From NCBI GenBank assembly GCA_964438865.1, contig CAYTMI010000007.1, forward strand, positions 1 to 64,000: a stretch of 64,000 nt of DNA, given 5' to 3'. Positions 43,234 through 52,067 of the stretch are shown in pieces. The notes beneath the pieces were generated by a model that saw only the letters and a program-made list of their open reading frames with translations, ran no database searches and had not been told where the DNA came from. Numbering within the stretch: position 1 is the stretch's first letter; each line of letters begins with the position of its first letter. A program made the translations under genes and the position numbers. The stretch comes from G016234445 sp964438865. Its GTDB lineage: Bacteria > Chloroflexota > Dehalococcoidia > Tepidiformales > Tepidiformaceae.

Positions 43234-43829
43234 CACGCGGGCTCATCCTCGTGCGGCACGCGATGCCCGAAGTCGTGCCGGGAGTGTCCTCCACGCTCTG
43301 GCGGCTGGGCGAAGCAGCGAAGGAGGACTGCGTGCTCCTGGCCCACGCGCTGGCGGATCCGCTTGCCTCACCGGTACTCTCCAGCGGCCAACCCAAGACG
43401 GACGAAACGGCTGCAGTCATCGCGCTTCGCCGGGGGCTGACCACGCGCGTCGACCAGCGGGTCCGGGAGGTCGAACAGCCAGCCGCCTGGTTCGAAGGCG
43501 ACTACCGCGCCGTGGCAGCGGCCTACCTGGCGGGGGACAACCCCTACCGGTGGGAGGACCCGGAGCAGGTGGCCGCGCGGTTCGCGGCGGCCGTCGATGA
43601 GGCGCTGGCCGCGCCGGGCGAGGGCGACATCGTGGTCGTGAACCACGGCCTCGCGATGAGCCTCTACCTCTCCACACTCCGGCCAACGGTCAGGAGCAGC
43701 GAGGGCGCCACGACGACGTTCGACCTGGTGGCGTTCTGGTGCGCCCTGACCTTCCCGGATGCGTGGCGATTCGACCGTGCGTCCAACGAGCTGGAACGAG
43801 TCTGGAATGGAGGGATGGCGCCGGAGTAG
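43230..43829 (+). CDS. Histidine phosphatase family protein (phosphoglycerate mutase-like)
   Basis: A 199-residue protein with the RHx motif LILVRHAMPEV near residue 6, a conserved Arg in VREVEQP, a Glu region, and the second catalytic His in VVVNHGLAMS. GTG start overlaps the HAD gene stop as GTGA. It ends 6 bases before the opposing DUF2795-like gene. Confidence 0.87.
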   Translation: MTRGLILVRHAMPEVVPGVSSTLWRLGEAAKEDCVLLAHALADPLASPVLSSGQPKTDETAAVIALRRGLTTRVDQRVREVEQPAAWFEGDYRAVAAAYLAGDNPYRWEDPEQVAARFAAAVDEALAAPGEGDIVVVNHGLAMSLYLSTLRPTVRSSEGATTTFDLVAFWCALTFPDAWRFDRASNELERVWNGGMAPE

Positions 43830-43835
43830 CTCCCG

Positions 43836-44048
43836 CTACACCAGCGCGTTGTTCTTCGTCAGGAGTTCCTTGAGCTGCGCGAGCGACTCGACGGGGCGGG
43901 CGCCGAGCGTGTCCAGGGCGTCGATCACGTCGTCGCTGGCGTCCTTCTGGTAGGCAAGGTCGACGAGGTCGCCACGGTCGGGCTGCAGCCCCTGGTCGAA
44001 CCAGTCCTTCACGAGCGCTTCGACATCGGCCCAATTTGCTTTCGCCAC
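43836..44048 (-). CDS. DUF2795-like small protein
   Basis: A 70-residue protein from GTG at 44048, with GGGAGG 5 bases upstream. The sequence PDRGDLVDLAYQKDASDDVIDALDTLG followed by a short helix matches the DUF2795 pattern of Ala-spaced helices. A longer frame in the same phase overlaps nuoB and is a shadow. It is 71 bases downstream of nuoB. Function unknown. Confidence 0.65.
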   Translation of the reverse strand: MAKANWADVEALVKDWFDQGLQPDRGDLVDLAYQKDASDDVIDALDTLGARPVESLAQLKELLTKNNALV

Positions 44049-44119
44049 GGTGGCCTCCCTGGGGACACTGTTCGAGCCGCTCGTAGCGGCCCGTGAGGAT
44101 CGTCTGCGCGGGCGCGACC

Positions 44120-44779
44120 CTAGGAGGGGAACGCCTCGCCCGTGTAGGGCTTGTCGTACTGGACGTACGGCGGGAAGAGAGTTTCGAGTTCCTTGCGGAT
44201 CGGGTCGCCCTCGGGGAGGTAGCGGTGGAACTGGGGTTCGACATCGCGGCGCTGCCAGGCCTTCCCGATCGTGTCCTGCTTGATCTTGTCCTGGAGGAGC
44301 ATGATCCCGGTGAGCAGCGACTCGGGGCGGGGCGGGCAGCCGGGCACATAAACATCCACCGGGAGGAGGGTGTTCACACCGGGGGTAACGCTGTAGGCGT
44401 AGGCGAAGGGGCCGCCCATGATCGCGCAGCCGCCCATGGCGATGGCCCACTTCGGCTCCGGCATCTGCAGCCAGATGCGGCGGACGGCGGGCGCCATCTT
44501 CCAGGTAACGGTGCCGGGGACGATCAGGAGGTCGGCCTGGCGCGGGGAGGCGCGGAAGATCTCAGCGCCGAACCGGGCGAGGTCGTAGCGCGGCGTGGCC
44601 GTCGCAATCATCTCCATGGCGCAGCAGGCGAGGCCGAACATCGCCGGCCAGAGCGACGACCGCCGGGCCCAGTTGACCACCTGGTCGACGCTGGTGACGA
44701 GGAGGTTCTGCTGGACTTCGTCGTCAACCTGGGAGTTGAAGACGGGCAACGGCTGGTAGATTTTGTTCGCTTGGGCCAT
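44120..44779 (-). CDS. nuoB: NADH-quinone oxidoreductase subunit B
   Basis: A 219-residue NuoB, which carries cluster N2, the last Fe-S centre before quinone. The four Cys ligands are Cys52 and Cys53 (LACCAMEM), Cys118 (GGCAIMGG) and Cys148 (VPGCPPRPE). The length is usual for the long NuoB forms. It stands alone: no nuoA, C or D is near it. The encoded enzyme would still need partners elsewhere. TAGACT lies 9 bases before the ATG. Confidence 0.95.
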   Translation of the reverse strand: MAQANKIYQPLPVFNSQVDDEVQQNLLVTSVDQVVNWARRSSLWPAMFGLACCAMEMIATATPRYDLARFGAEIFRASPRQADLLIVPGTVTWKMAPAVRRIWLQMPEPKWAIAMGGCAIMGGPFAYAYSVTPGVNTLLPVDVYVPGCPPRPESLLTGIMLLQDKIKQDTIGKAWQRRDVEPQFHRYLPEGDPIRKELETLFPPYVQYDKPYTGEAFPS

Positions 44780-44847
44780 GGTTCGTGCAGTCTATCACAA
44801 TGCCTTGGCACACCGCCCCGCAAGGGAAGCAGGGCGGTGGCAGCGGG

Positions 44848-45051
44848 CTAGCGTCGCTGGGTGTGGTACTGGCCGTCGTTCACGGGCTCTTCGATGAAGA
44901 GTTCGCCATTGCGAATCTTGATGTTGAACAGGCAGTCCGGGTTCGTGCAGACCCACGCTTTGTAGTGGATCGCCGCGCCCTGGCTGCCGAAGTCAGAGAA
45001 CGGCACAAGGTCGCCCTCGTCGCACTTGCGGCACTTCGGAAACTGGTCCAT
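44848..45051 (-). CDS. Small zinc-ribbon protein
   Basis: A 67-residue protein, MDQFPKCRKCDEGDLVPF at the start. Two Cys pairs, CRKC and CTNPDC about 28 residues apart, form a zinc-ribbon. The ATG at 45051 has a purine-rich GGAGGGGGTGGGGG before it; a GTG at 45060 is possible. Function unknown. Confidence 0.7.
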   Translation of the reverse strand: MDQFPKCRKCDEGDLVPFSDFGSQGAAIHYKAWVCTNPDCLFNIKIRNGELFIEEPVNDGQYHTQRR

Positions 45052-45087
45052 ATCCCCCACCCCCTCCCCGGGTTGGCGGCGATCCTA

Positions 45088-45564
45088 TCAGCCTGCTTTT
45101 GCCGCGGCAATCACCTTTTGTCCGCGCGCCCGCTCCATGTCGCCTTCGAGCAGCTGGAAGTCCGCTTCCGGCACCTCGTGGAGGTTGCCCTGATAGGCCA
45201 GGGTCCAGTTCGCCCGGGGCCATTTCTGCGTCCAGGTGAAGCGGTCGTGGTAGGGCTCGGCGTCGAGCCACTGGGGTTCTTCGAGGACGATCGTGGGCTC
45301 GATTCCCGCCCGGTAGGGGTAGAGCTCGTCCGGCTTCTTGTCGCTCTGCCAGATGCGCGTGCGTTCTTCGACGACCGGGCTGGTGACGGTCACGGTGGCG
45401 GCGAACTGCTTCTTCCCGGTGACGTAGAAGGCGAGCCGGTCGCCCGGCTGGATGCTGTTCGCCATGTTGCGGCGAGTGCTCTTGAACCCGTGGCGGGTGA
45501 AGCCCATTTCGCGGGTCTTCCCGAAGATCTCGGGGCCGCCGACGACAATCCAGTAACGCGGCAT
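45088..45564 (-). CDS. EVE-domain protein
   Basis: A 158-residue EVE (PUA-like) domain protein. MPRYWIVVGGPEIFGKTREMG opens the fold; IQPGDRLAFYVTGKKQFAATV and RIWQSDKKPDELYPYR follow the family pattern. EVE/ASCH folds bind modified bases in DNA or RNA. It lies 27 bases upstream of the zinc-ribbon gene on the same strand, suggesting co-transcription. Confidence 0.88.
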   Translation of the reverse strand: MPRYWIVVGGPEIFGKTREMGFTRHGFKSTRRNMANSIQPGDRLAFYVTGKKQFAATVTVTSPVVEERTRIWQSDKKPDELYPYRAGIEPTIVLEEPQWLDAEPYHDRFTWTQKWPRANWTLAYQGNLHEVPEADFQLLEGDMERARGQKVIAAAKAG

Positions 45565-45599
45565 GGTCGACTCCTCGGCATCCCCGGGATGGTGGTGGG

Positions 45600-46709
45600 T
45601 CAGGGACGCCAGCAGGTAGTGTAGCCCCGGACAAGCACGTCGGCGCCAATCTGCTCCACCGTAACCTCTTCCAGGCGCGAGGCTTCGCTGATGAGCCTCG
45701 CCCCGCGGCCGGCGACAGCTCCCGGTCCGGGGCCGCCAATGATGACGGGCGCAATGAAGGCCCAGGCTTCGTCCACATGCCGGCCATCGAAGAGCGAGCC
45801 GAGAAGTGTGGCGCCGCCCTCCGCCCAGATCGACATGATGCCCCGTTCACCCAGCGCCCGGAGCAGTTGGTCGAGGTTGAGCCCGTCGGCGGCAGCTTCG
45901 CATTCGATGACCTGCGCCCCCGCGGCGGCGATCGCCCGCTTCCAGGGGGCGGGCGCGCCCTCGCTCGTCGCGACGATGGTCTTGCCGGGGGCGGCGAAGA
46001 TTCGCGCCCCTGGGGAGACGCGGCCGCGCGCGTCGAGGACGATTCGCACCGGCTGGCGTGGGAGTGCGGCGCCTTCGCGGCGGGCGGTGAGTTCTGGGTC
46101 GTCGGCGAGGACGGTCCCGCTCCCGGCCATGACGGCATCGACCCAGGCGCGCTGTTCGTGGCCGCGGGCACGGGCGGCCTCGCCCGTGATCCATTTCGAA
46201 TCGCCCGTAGCGGTGGCGGTGCGGCCATCGAGGCTGGCGGCGAATTTGGCGATGACGTAGGGGAGGCCGGTCTGGCGATGCTTGAGGTACGGCCGGAGGA
46301 GCGCGACCGCGGCGTCCCGGCCATCACCGACCTCCACTTCGACCCCGGCGGTGCGGAGCATGGCGATGCCCTGGCCGCGAACGCCGGGGTGCGGGTCTTC
46401 GAGGGCGACGATGACGCGGCGGATGCCGGCTTCGATGATCGCTTCGGTGCAGGGGCGGGTGCGCTTGCCGGGAAATGGCGAGCAGGGTTCGAGCGTTACG
46501 TAGAGTTCGTCCCCGGCGCCGCGGGGCATCCCCGCGATCGCTGCGGCTTCGGCGTGGGCGCCCGGCGGGGGGTTCGTCGCGCCAACGGAGACGACGCTGC
46601 CATCGCGCACGAGGACGGCGCCCACCCACGGGTTCGGGCTGGTGGAGCCGCGGACCGACGCTGCCGCGTCGAGGGCCATCTGCATCAAGCGCGATGGCTG
46701 TCCTGGCAT
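45600..46709 (-). CDS. ribD: Bifunctional riboflavin deaminase/reductase
   Basis: A 369-residue RibD that carries out steps two and three of riboflavin synthesis. The deaminase half has HAE (His52, Glu54) and the zinc cysteines Cys76 and Cys87 (PCSPFPGKRTRPC). The reductase half starts near residue 150 (AKFAASLDGRTATATG) with IWAEGGATLLGSLFDG. Start is the ATG at 46709, 4 bases after the DinB gene stop. No other rib gene is here and I see no FMN riboswitch. Confidence 0.95.
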   Translation of the reverse strand: MPGQPSRLMQMALDAAASVRGSTSPNPWVGAVLVRDGSVVSVGATNPPPGAHAEAAAIAGMPRGAGDELYVTLEPCSPFPGKRTRPCTEAIIEAGIRRVIVALEDPHPGVRGQGIAMLRTAGVEVEVGDGRDAAVALLRPYLKHRQTGLPYVIAKFAASLDGRTATATGDSKWITGEAARARGHEQRAWVDAVMAGSGTVLADDPELTARREGAALPRQPVRIVLDARGRVSPGARIFAAPGKTIVATSEGAPAPWKRAIAAAGAQVIECEAAADGLNLDQLLRALGERGIMSIWAEGGATLLGSLFDGRHVDEAWAFIAPVIIGGPGPGAVAGRGARLISEASRLEEVTVEQIGADVLVRGYTTCWRP

Positions 46710-46713
46710 GGTC

Positions 46714-47205
46714 TCAGCGCCAGGAGTTCTGGGGGCTGGTGGCCATCCAGAAGTCGCGGACGGACTGGGCGTGGCCGACGTGTTCGCGAAGGTGGGCGAC
46801 GCCGCTGACGAGGCAGGCAGCGCCGGTCCGGCTTTCGGCGGGATCTTCAGGGAAGGCGACGGTCGCCGCGAGGTGGGCCTCGGTGCCGGTGGCGAGGATG
46901 CGCTCGACCTCGGCGGCGGCCTCGTCGATGCGGCGGCGGAGTTCGTCCGCGGTGATCCCGGTGCTCTTGAACGATGGGAGGCGGTCGGCCTGGCGGTAGT
47001 CGCTGAGCGAGCGGAGCCAGCCGGCCCCATTCCCCAGCCAGAAGCGGGTCGAGGTGAGGGCATGGACGACAAGGACACCGAGTGCGTTCATCCCGGCAAC
47101 GGGGGACCAATCGAGGGCAGCGTCGGGGAGGTCGTCGATGGTGGCGCGGAGCATCTGGAGCGAGGCCCGGGTGACGTCGATGGCGGCCTGATGGGTGGGT
47201 GTCAT
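46714..47205 (-). CDS. DinB-family protein
   Basis: A 163-residue four-helix DinB/YfiT-like protein, MTPTHQAAIDVTRASLQMLR at the start. Metal-binding His residues fit VVHALTSTRFWL near the first third and HLREHVGHAQ near the end. Related enzymes are metal-dependent thiol transferases. I prefer the ATG at 47205, since TACTAT lies 6 bases upstream; a GTG at 47229 is possible. It is 4 bases upstream of ribD. Confidence 0.8.
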   Translation of the reverse strand: MTPTHQAAIDVTRASLQMLRATIDDLPDAALDWSPVAGMNALGVLVVHALTSTRFWLGNGAGWLRSLSDYRQADRLPSFKSTGITADELRRRIDEAAAEVERILATGTEAHLAATVAFPEDPAESRTGAACLVSGVAHLREHVGHAQSVRDFWMATSPQNSWR

Positions 47206-47211
47206 GGGCGA

Positions 47212-47217
47212 ATAGTA
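47212..47217 (-). promoter_or_regulatory. Predicted leaderless -10 box (DinB-ribD)
   Basis: The minus strand reads TACTAT ending 6 bases before the DinB ATG at 47205. No Shine-Dalgarno lies between. No good -35. Confidence 0.45.
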
Positions 47218-47309
47218 CGTGACGGACACGGCCGGGGCACGGGTTCTGGGGCGCGGCCATCATGTTTCGCATGAAGTGGTCGACAATCCCAGATGCGGGG
47301 GATGGCAGA

Positions 47310-48239
47310 ATGGCGACGCCCACACCTGGTGAGAGCAGTTCACGGCCGGCCCTGGTGCTCGGGGGCGGCGGGGCCTATGGAGTGATCCAGGCCGCGTACA
47401 TGCACGCCGCCTACGAGCACGGCTTCCGCCCGCGGGTGGTCGTCGGGACGAGCGTGGGTTCGCTGAACGGGGCATGGCTGGCGCTCCACCCGGACCAGCC
47501 CGACGAACTGCTGCGGATCTGGATCGGGCTCGACCAGATGCGGCTGGTGAGGCTGAACCCACTGCGGCTGGCAACGCGCCTGATCCGCAACCCGATGAGC
47601 CTGACCACCAACAACATCGTCCCTGAACTGACCGCGAACCACATCGGCGATAACCGCTTCGAGGACACCCAGCTCGAATTCGCGGTGGTGGCGACGAACC
47701 TCCTGCGTGGGGCGAAGCACGTCTTCCGTTCGGGCGCGCTGGGGCCAGCGATCCTCGCTTCGACGGCAATCCCGGCGGTGTTCGAACCGGTGGAGATCGA
47801 CGGGGAGTTGTTCGTGGACGGCTGCCTGACGGCGTCGGTCGACATGGTGACGGCAGCGGCGATGGGTGCGACCGAGATCCTCGCGATCGACCTCACGCCC
47901 CCGCCGGGGAACAGCCGCCCGCGGACCGTCTACGGGGTGCTCAAGCAGTCGTTCGCGATCCTTTCACACGCGACCACAGACGCGATGGAGGCGTACATCG
48001 CCCAGCAGTTGCCCGTCCGGGTGGTGCGGCCCGACCTTTCGCGCCATTCGCCCTGGCGGCTGGACGACAGCGCCGGGGCGGTGGCCCACAACCTCTCGCT
48101 GGCACGGCGCGACCTCGCGGGGGTGTTCGACGCGGACGGGCACATCGCCCTCGACTGCACCCTGGATCGCACAGGGGCGGCGGCGGCAAACGTCGTCTCA
48201 ATGGAGCGGTTCTTCCAGATGAAGCGGCGCGCGGGATAG
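47310..48239 (+). CDS. Patatin-like phospholipase (RssA-type)
   Basis: A 309-residue patatin-fold hydrolase. The oxyanion loop is LGGGGAYG (18-24), the nucleophile Ser48 is in GTSVGS and the Asp170-Gly171 dyad is in FVDGCLTAS. It has no signal peptide. The ATG at 47310 begins the homology. Family members release fatty acids from lipids or act in lipid homeostasis. Confidence 0.9.
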   Translation: MATPTPGESSSRPALVLGGGGAYGVIQAAYMHAAYEHGFRPRVVVGTSVGSLNGAWLALHPDQPDELLRIWIGLDQMRLVRLNPLRLATRLIRNPMSLTTNNIVPELTANHIGDNRFEDTQLEFAVVATNLLRGAKHVFRSGALGPAILASTAIPAVFEPVEIDGELFVDGCLTASVDMVTAAAMGATEILAIDLTPPPGNSRPRTVYGVLKQSFAILSHATTDAMEAYIAQQLPVRVVRPDLSRHSPWRLDDSAGAVAHNLSLARRDLAGVFDADGHIALDCTLDRTGAAAANVVSMERFFQMKRRAG

Positions 48240-48326
48240 CCCCCGGGGAGCAGCAGCGCGGCCGGCCGGTACGGATGGGCGGGCTGGCGGCGCTTCTGGG
48301 GCGGCGGCTCGTGCCCCCACCGCGGA

Positions 48327-48653
48327 TCAGGGCATGGCGTTGGAGACGATCGGTCCTTCCGCGAGCACGGACAGGTCCGCGGAGAGAACCATGGCCGAGG
48401 AAACCAGGGGCCCTCCGACGAGAACCGAGAAGTCCTGACTGCGCGGCGCCGACGATGAAACCAGCGGTCCTTCGACCAGCACGTCGAGGTTGCCCGTTCG
48501 GCTGGTGAGACTTGTCGGGTCGGCACCGCCGGTGTTGCGGAGCGAAGTGGCGCCCGCCGCGGCGAGCGTCAAAGCGATGACTCCGGCAGCGATGGCTGCC
48601 GTACGGAACGTCCGACTGGGGGGATCGGTGGTGGGAAGAGCGTCGATCGACAT
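48327..48653 (-). CDS. Small membrane protein with three C-terminal repeats
   Basis: A 108-residue unknown protein. An N-terminal basic stretch leads to one hydrophobic segment (about 18-40, AAIAAGVIALTLAAAGATSL), like a signal anchor or signal peptide. The rest contains three repeats of about 19 residues: DVLVEGPLVSSSAPRSQD, SVLVGGPLVSSAMVLSAD and SVLAEGPIVSNAMP. GGAGAC precedes the ATG at 48653. It is downstream of the LuxR regulator on the same strand, with a palindrome between. I do not recognise a family. Confidence 0.6.
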   Translation of the reverse strand: MSIDALPTTDPPSRTFRTAAIAAGVIALTLAAAGATSLRNTGGADPTSLTSRTGNLDVLVEGPLVSSSAPRSQDFSVLVGGPLVSSAMVLSADLSVLAEGPIVSNAMP

Positions 48654-48766
48654 GGCTTGTCTCCAGTTGTCGTTAGCCTGCTGGGCTACACAAGAGAGCC
48701 TGACCTTGCCGCCACCGCCGGACATCGCCAGATTAGACAATCTTTCGGGCGGAGCGACGGCCGCGC

Positions 48767-48784
48767 CTACACAGATGTGTGTAG
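48767..48784. promoter_or_regulatory. Perfect palindrome CTACACA-4-TGTGTAG (candidate operator)
   Basis: CTACACAGATGTGTGTAG has 7-base perfect arms around GATG. It lies between the LuxR gene stop and the small repeat protein, about 115 bases upstream of the latter. A further CTACACA half-site is at 48686-48692. LuxR-type helix-turn-helix proteins bind palindromes of this kind, so it is a candidate target of the neighbouring regulator. Confidence 0.45.
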
Positions 48785-48825
48785 AACCGGGCTGGAAAGC
48801 CGCGGACCGGCGATCGGACCCTCGC

Positions 48826-51800
48826 CTATGTCTTGAGGTGGGCTTGCCGGCGGAGCGCCCGTTCGAGTGAAGGCCGCATGTTCATTTCGCGGAACTCGGC
48901 GAGAGCGAACTCGATGTGGTCGAGAGCCGTCTCGCGTTCGCTCGGGTGGTGCTCCAGCAGCACCTCGGCGAGTTGGAGCCGGGCAAGCGCGACCTCCGGC
49001 CGGAACCGGATACTTGCGGCGACCGCCGCGGCCTGTTCGAGGTACGCTCGCGCTTCGGTCGGCCGGCCCAGCAGCGCGGCAGCTCCTCCCAGGTGACGAG
49101 CGACCGTCGTCAGTGAACGAAAGCTGGGGCCCGAAGCTATGTGGGCGACGCATTCGAGGCGCGGCACGAGGGCGGAGGCCGTTGCCCTGTCTTCGATGAT
49201 CACGGCTGCCTCAAGGAGGCCGGTCAGCTGGCAGATATGGCCGTCCCCGGAAACCTCGAACCCGCCCCCTGGCCGGAACCGGGCGACCGCCGCCCGTGCT
49301 TCATCTCGCCGGCCGAGGTGGGCGTTGCAGAGCGCCACCCACGGTTCGTTGCCAGGTACGTGGGGTGCCCCGGCGAGGGGGATCTCCGCATGCCCAAGGT
49401 AGAGATTCGCTCGCATGGTGGAACCGGCGGCGAACGCCCGGCCGAACGCCGCGGTGCCCAGCTCATCGCCTCGCGCAATGATTTGCGCGGCAGCCCCTGC
49501 TGCCTCCTCGAGACGCCCGTCCAATGTATCGAGCAGCGCCGCGGTCGTGAGCGCCCCAATCAGGCTGTTCGCGTCATGAATACGGGCCCCAAGCTCGTCG
49601 CACTCCCGCCAGAGTCCCTCCGCCCGCTGACGGTCTCCCTCACCGAGCAGAGTGAGCCCTGCCCAGAAGAGCATTGCCCTCGTGGCAAGGCCTCCAATTC
49701 CCTCGCGGGGCCAGCCAACGAGTTCCCGCGCCAGCGCCACCATCTCGGCCCGCGCTTCGGGCTTGTTACGAAGGAGCAGATCCCAGCCAGCGTCAAAGAA
49801 CGTCTCAGTGGCGCCAACTCTTCGCGCCAGGTCTAGGCCGCTCCGCAACAGCTTCTGTGCTTCGGGCAGCCGGTTCGCCCTCTCATGGAGACCGGCGATC
49901 TGGAGGTCGGCGTAGGCGCGGTCTGCCGAGCCTGCGGGTGCGTAACGGTCGAGCCGTTCCGCCCATGGACGAAACTCCGGCGAACTAACGATTCCCGCGG
50001 CACCAAAACGGCGTAACGCCTCCACCGCCAGGCGGCAGGCGGCCGAAGCGCGGGTACCGTCGCCGAGTGCCTCCGCGATCGCAAGGGCCTCAGGGGCGAC
50101 GCGGTTCACCACGCGTAAGGGCTCCTCAGCCGGGAGCATCGCCGCGCCGAGAGCGAGCAGCAGGTCGAGCCGCCTGCTCGTGTCGTCTGGGGCCAGCACT
50201 TCCTGGGCCTGGAGTGCCTGCTCCAGATGCCCCTCGGCCTTGCTGTAGGCATAAGCCGCGAGCGCGCGGCGGGCGGCCAGTTCGCCGTACCCGATGGCCT
50301 TGTTCAGGTCCGCAGCGGTTCCGGCGAGATGAAAGTGTTCGGCCAGTTCGGAAAGATGCGCCTCCGGCTTCTGTCCGTAGAGTCGCTCCAGCGCCATGGC
50401 CACGCGCCGGTGGAACTGCTGGCGCCTCGGGAGCGAGAGGCTGCTCACGAGCGTTTGACGGACGAGTTCGTGGGTGAACGAGAGGCGGCCTCCAGGGCCG
50501 GACGCCACGAGGTGACCGCGCTCTGCGTCCTCTATCACATCGAGCAGCGCATCTTCGTCCATCTCCACGACCGCCTCGAGCAACTCGTAGTCGAACGCGC
50601 GTCCGATAGTCGATGCCAGCAAGAGAGTCCGCCGGCAAGCTTCGCTGACTCGTTCCAACCGTCTGCCAATGACCAGCCGGATGCCCTGGGGAACCTCGAT
50701 CTCGCCGATTACGAGGTCTGCCCGCCAACCCCGTTCAGCATCGAAGAGGCGGTCCTGTTCCGTCAGGTAGTCAATCACTTCCAGGACGAAGAAGGGGTTG
50801 CCTTCGGTTTCGCGGAAGATCGCATCGACCAGCTCTGGTGGTGGTTCGCTGATTGCCACTGCCCCGATCAGACTGCGTACGTCCTCTCTGTTAAGGCGTT
50901 GCACGTCCATCCGTCGCGCCAACCGCTGCCGCGCCAGCTGTTCAAGGGAGCGGACGAGGGGCCGCGCCGAATCGAGGTCCGTGTCGCGGTAGGTGCCGAC
51001 GATCAGCACTCGCTCACCGGCAAGCCGCCGGGCCAGGTGCTCAAGGAGGAGGAGGGTGGATTCGTCCGCCCAATGGAGGTCGTCAAGACAGAGGAGGAGG
51101 CCGTTCGGCGCGGCAAGCGCGATGCTTCGCAGGAACTCGGTGGCACTTTCAAAGAGCCGGTAACGGTCGCTCGCTGGAGCCTGTCCGGTCAACGCAAGGC
51201 CCGGGCGGCGGTCGAGCCCGGGAACGATCATGGAGATGTTCGGGCCGCTCACCCCAAGCTGAGCCTTCAGACCCTCATCCGAGCAGCCGCGAGCGTAGGC
51301 CTCCAGGGCTTCGGTGAACGGGAGGTACGGAGGCATGCCTTCGGAGTCGTAGGCGTGCCCGAGAAGCACTCGCCAGCCGCCGGCCTGCGCCTGTTCTGCG
51401 CACTCGCGGAGAAGGCGCGTCTTCCCGACCCCCGGCTCGCCGGCGACTAGCATGACGTTGCCGTTGCCTCGACCAGCAGAGTGTAGCCATTCAGCCAGCA
51501 CCCCGAGTTCACGCACGCGGCCGACGAGGGGCGTCCACCGCCCCGCCCCGAACGACGCCAGGAGCGGAAATTCGTCCCGGTGAAGCCGTCCGCTGTCCAG
51601 CACTACCGAGGCGGGAGACTGGCGGTCGGCGGCAAACCCGGCCGCCTCTGTCCGGTTGGCACAGCCGAGCTTGGTGAGGATGTTGTGAACGTGCCGTGCG
51701 GCAGTCGATGGACTGATGACCAGCGCCGCGGCGATCTGACCGTTTGTCCGGCCGGCCGCGATCAGCCGCAGGACCTCTGCCTCACGCGCGGATAGAGCTC

Positions 51801-51834
51801 CTTGCGAAACAGTTGACGTGGATTGAGTAGTCAC
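48826..51834 (-). CDS. Large LuxR-type ATPase regulator with N-terminal HTH
   Basis: A 1002-residue protein starting at GTG (VTTQSTSTVSQGALSARE). Residues about 12-70 are a LuxR/GerE helix-turn-helix (SAREAEVLRLIAAGRTNGQI). An AAA/AAA_16-type NTPase follows, with Walker A GEPGVGKT (132-139) and Walker B LLLCLDDLHWAD (246-257). The rest is a long TPR-like helical region. LAL/MalT proteins usually carry the LuxR domain at the C-terminus; here it is at the N-terminus. The activating ligand is unknown. A long frame extending to 52374 is not supported as the start. Confidence 0.85.
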   Translation of the reverse strand: MTTQSTSTVSQGALSAREAEVLRLIAAGRTNGQIAAALVISPSTAARHVHNILTKLGCANRTEAAGFAADRQSPASVVLDSGRLHRDEFPLLASFGAGRWTPLVGRVRELGVLAEWLHSAGRGNGNVMLVAGEPGVGKTRLLRECAEQAQAGGWRVLLGHAYDSEGMPPYLPFTEALEAYARGCSDEGLKAQLGVSGPNISMIVPGLDRRPGLALTGQAPASDRYRLFESATEFLRSIALAAPNGLLLCLDDLHWADESTLLLLEHLARRLAGERVLIVGTYRDTDLDSARPLVRSLEQLARQRLARRMDVQRLNREDVRSLIGAVAISEPPPELVDAIFRETEGNPFFVLEVIDYLTEQDRLFDAERGWRADLVIGEIEVPQGIRLVIGRRLERVSEACRRTLLLASTIGRAFDYELLEAVVEMDEDALLDVIEDAERGHLVASGPGGRLSFTHELVRQTLVSSLSLPRRQQFHRRVAMALERLYGQKPEAHLSELAEHFHLAGTAADLNKAIGYGELAARRALAAYAYSKAEGHLEQALQAQEVLAPDDTSRRLDLLLALGAAMLPAEEPLRVVNRVAPEALAIAEALGDGTRASAACRLAVEALRRFGAAGIVSSPEFRPWAERLDRYAPAGSADRAYADLQIAGLHERANRLPEAQKLLRSGLDLARRVGATETFFDAGWDLLLRNKPEARAEMVALARELVGWPREGIGGLATRAMLFWAGLTLLGEGDRQRAEGLWRECDELGARIHDANSLIGALTTAALLDTLDGRLEEAAGAAAQIIARGDELGTAAFGRAFAAGSTMRANLYLGHAEIPLAGAPHVPGNEPWVALCNAHLGRRDEARAAVARFRPGGGFEVSGDGHICQLTGLLEAAVIIEDRATASALVPRLECVAHIASGPSFRSLTTVARHLGGAAALLGRPTEARAYLEQAAAVAASIRFRPEVALARLQLAEVLLEHHPSERETALDHIEFALAEFREMNMRPSLERALRRQAHLKT

Positions 51835-52067
51835 GGTCCCAACTACCTCGGTCTCTTCGCAACGACTCCCGCGTGTGGCCTCGCCGGTAGCGGTACCACC
51901 GGTCAGCGGGCTGCGCAGCCGTGGATGTGATCGACGCGTCGAAGCCAAGCGCAGGATAGCAGGACAACGAATCCGATGTCTGCCAAAACTGATGTGTATT
52001 GCCATCCAGGATGGCGCAGGGTATCTCAACCAGGGCAGTCTTGAGCCCTTGGATCTGACTACCGGGC

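Noticed and set aside
40975..43236. 753-codon minus-strand frame across the lipoprotein hydrolase and HAD genes
   Set aside because: Antisense shadow of well-supported plus-strand genes.
45600..47300. FMN riboswitch for ribD
   Set aside because: The gene upstream (DinB) is 4 bases away and the only leader is a leaderless start; no room for an aptamer.
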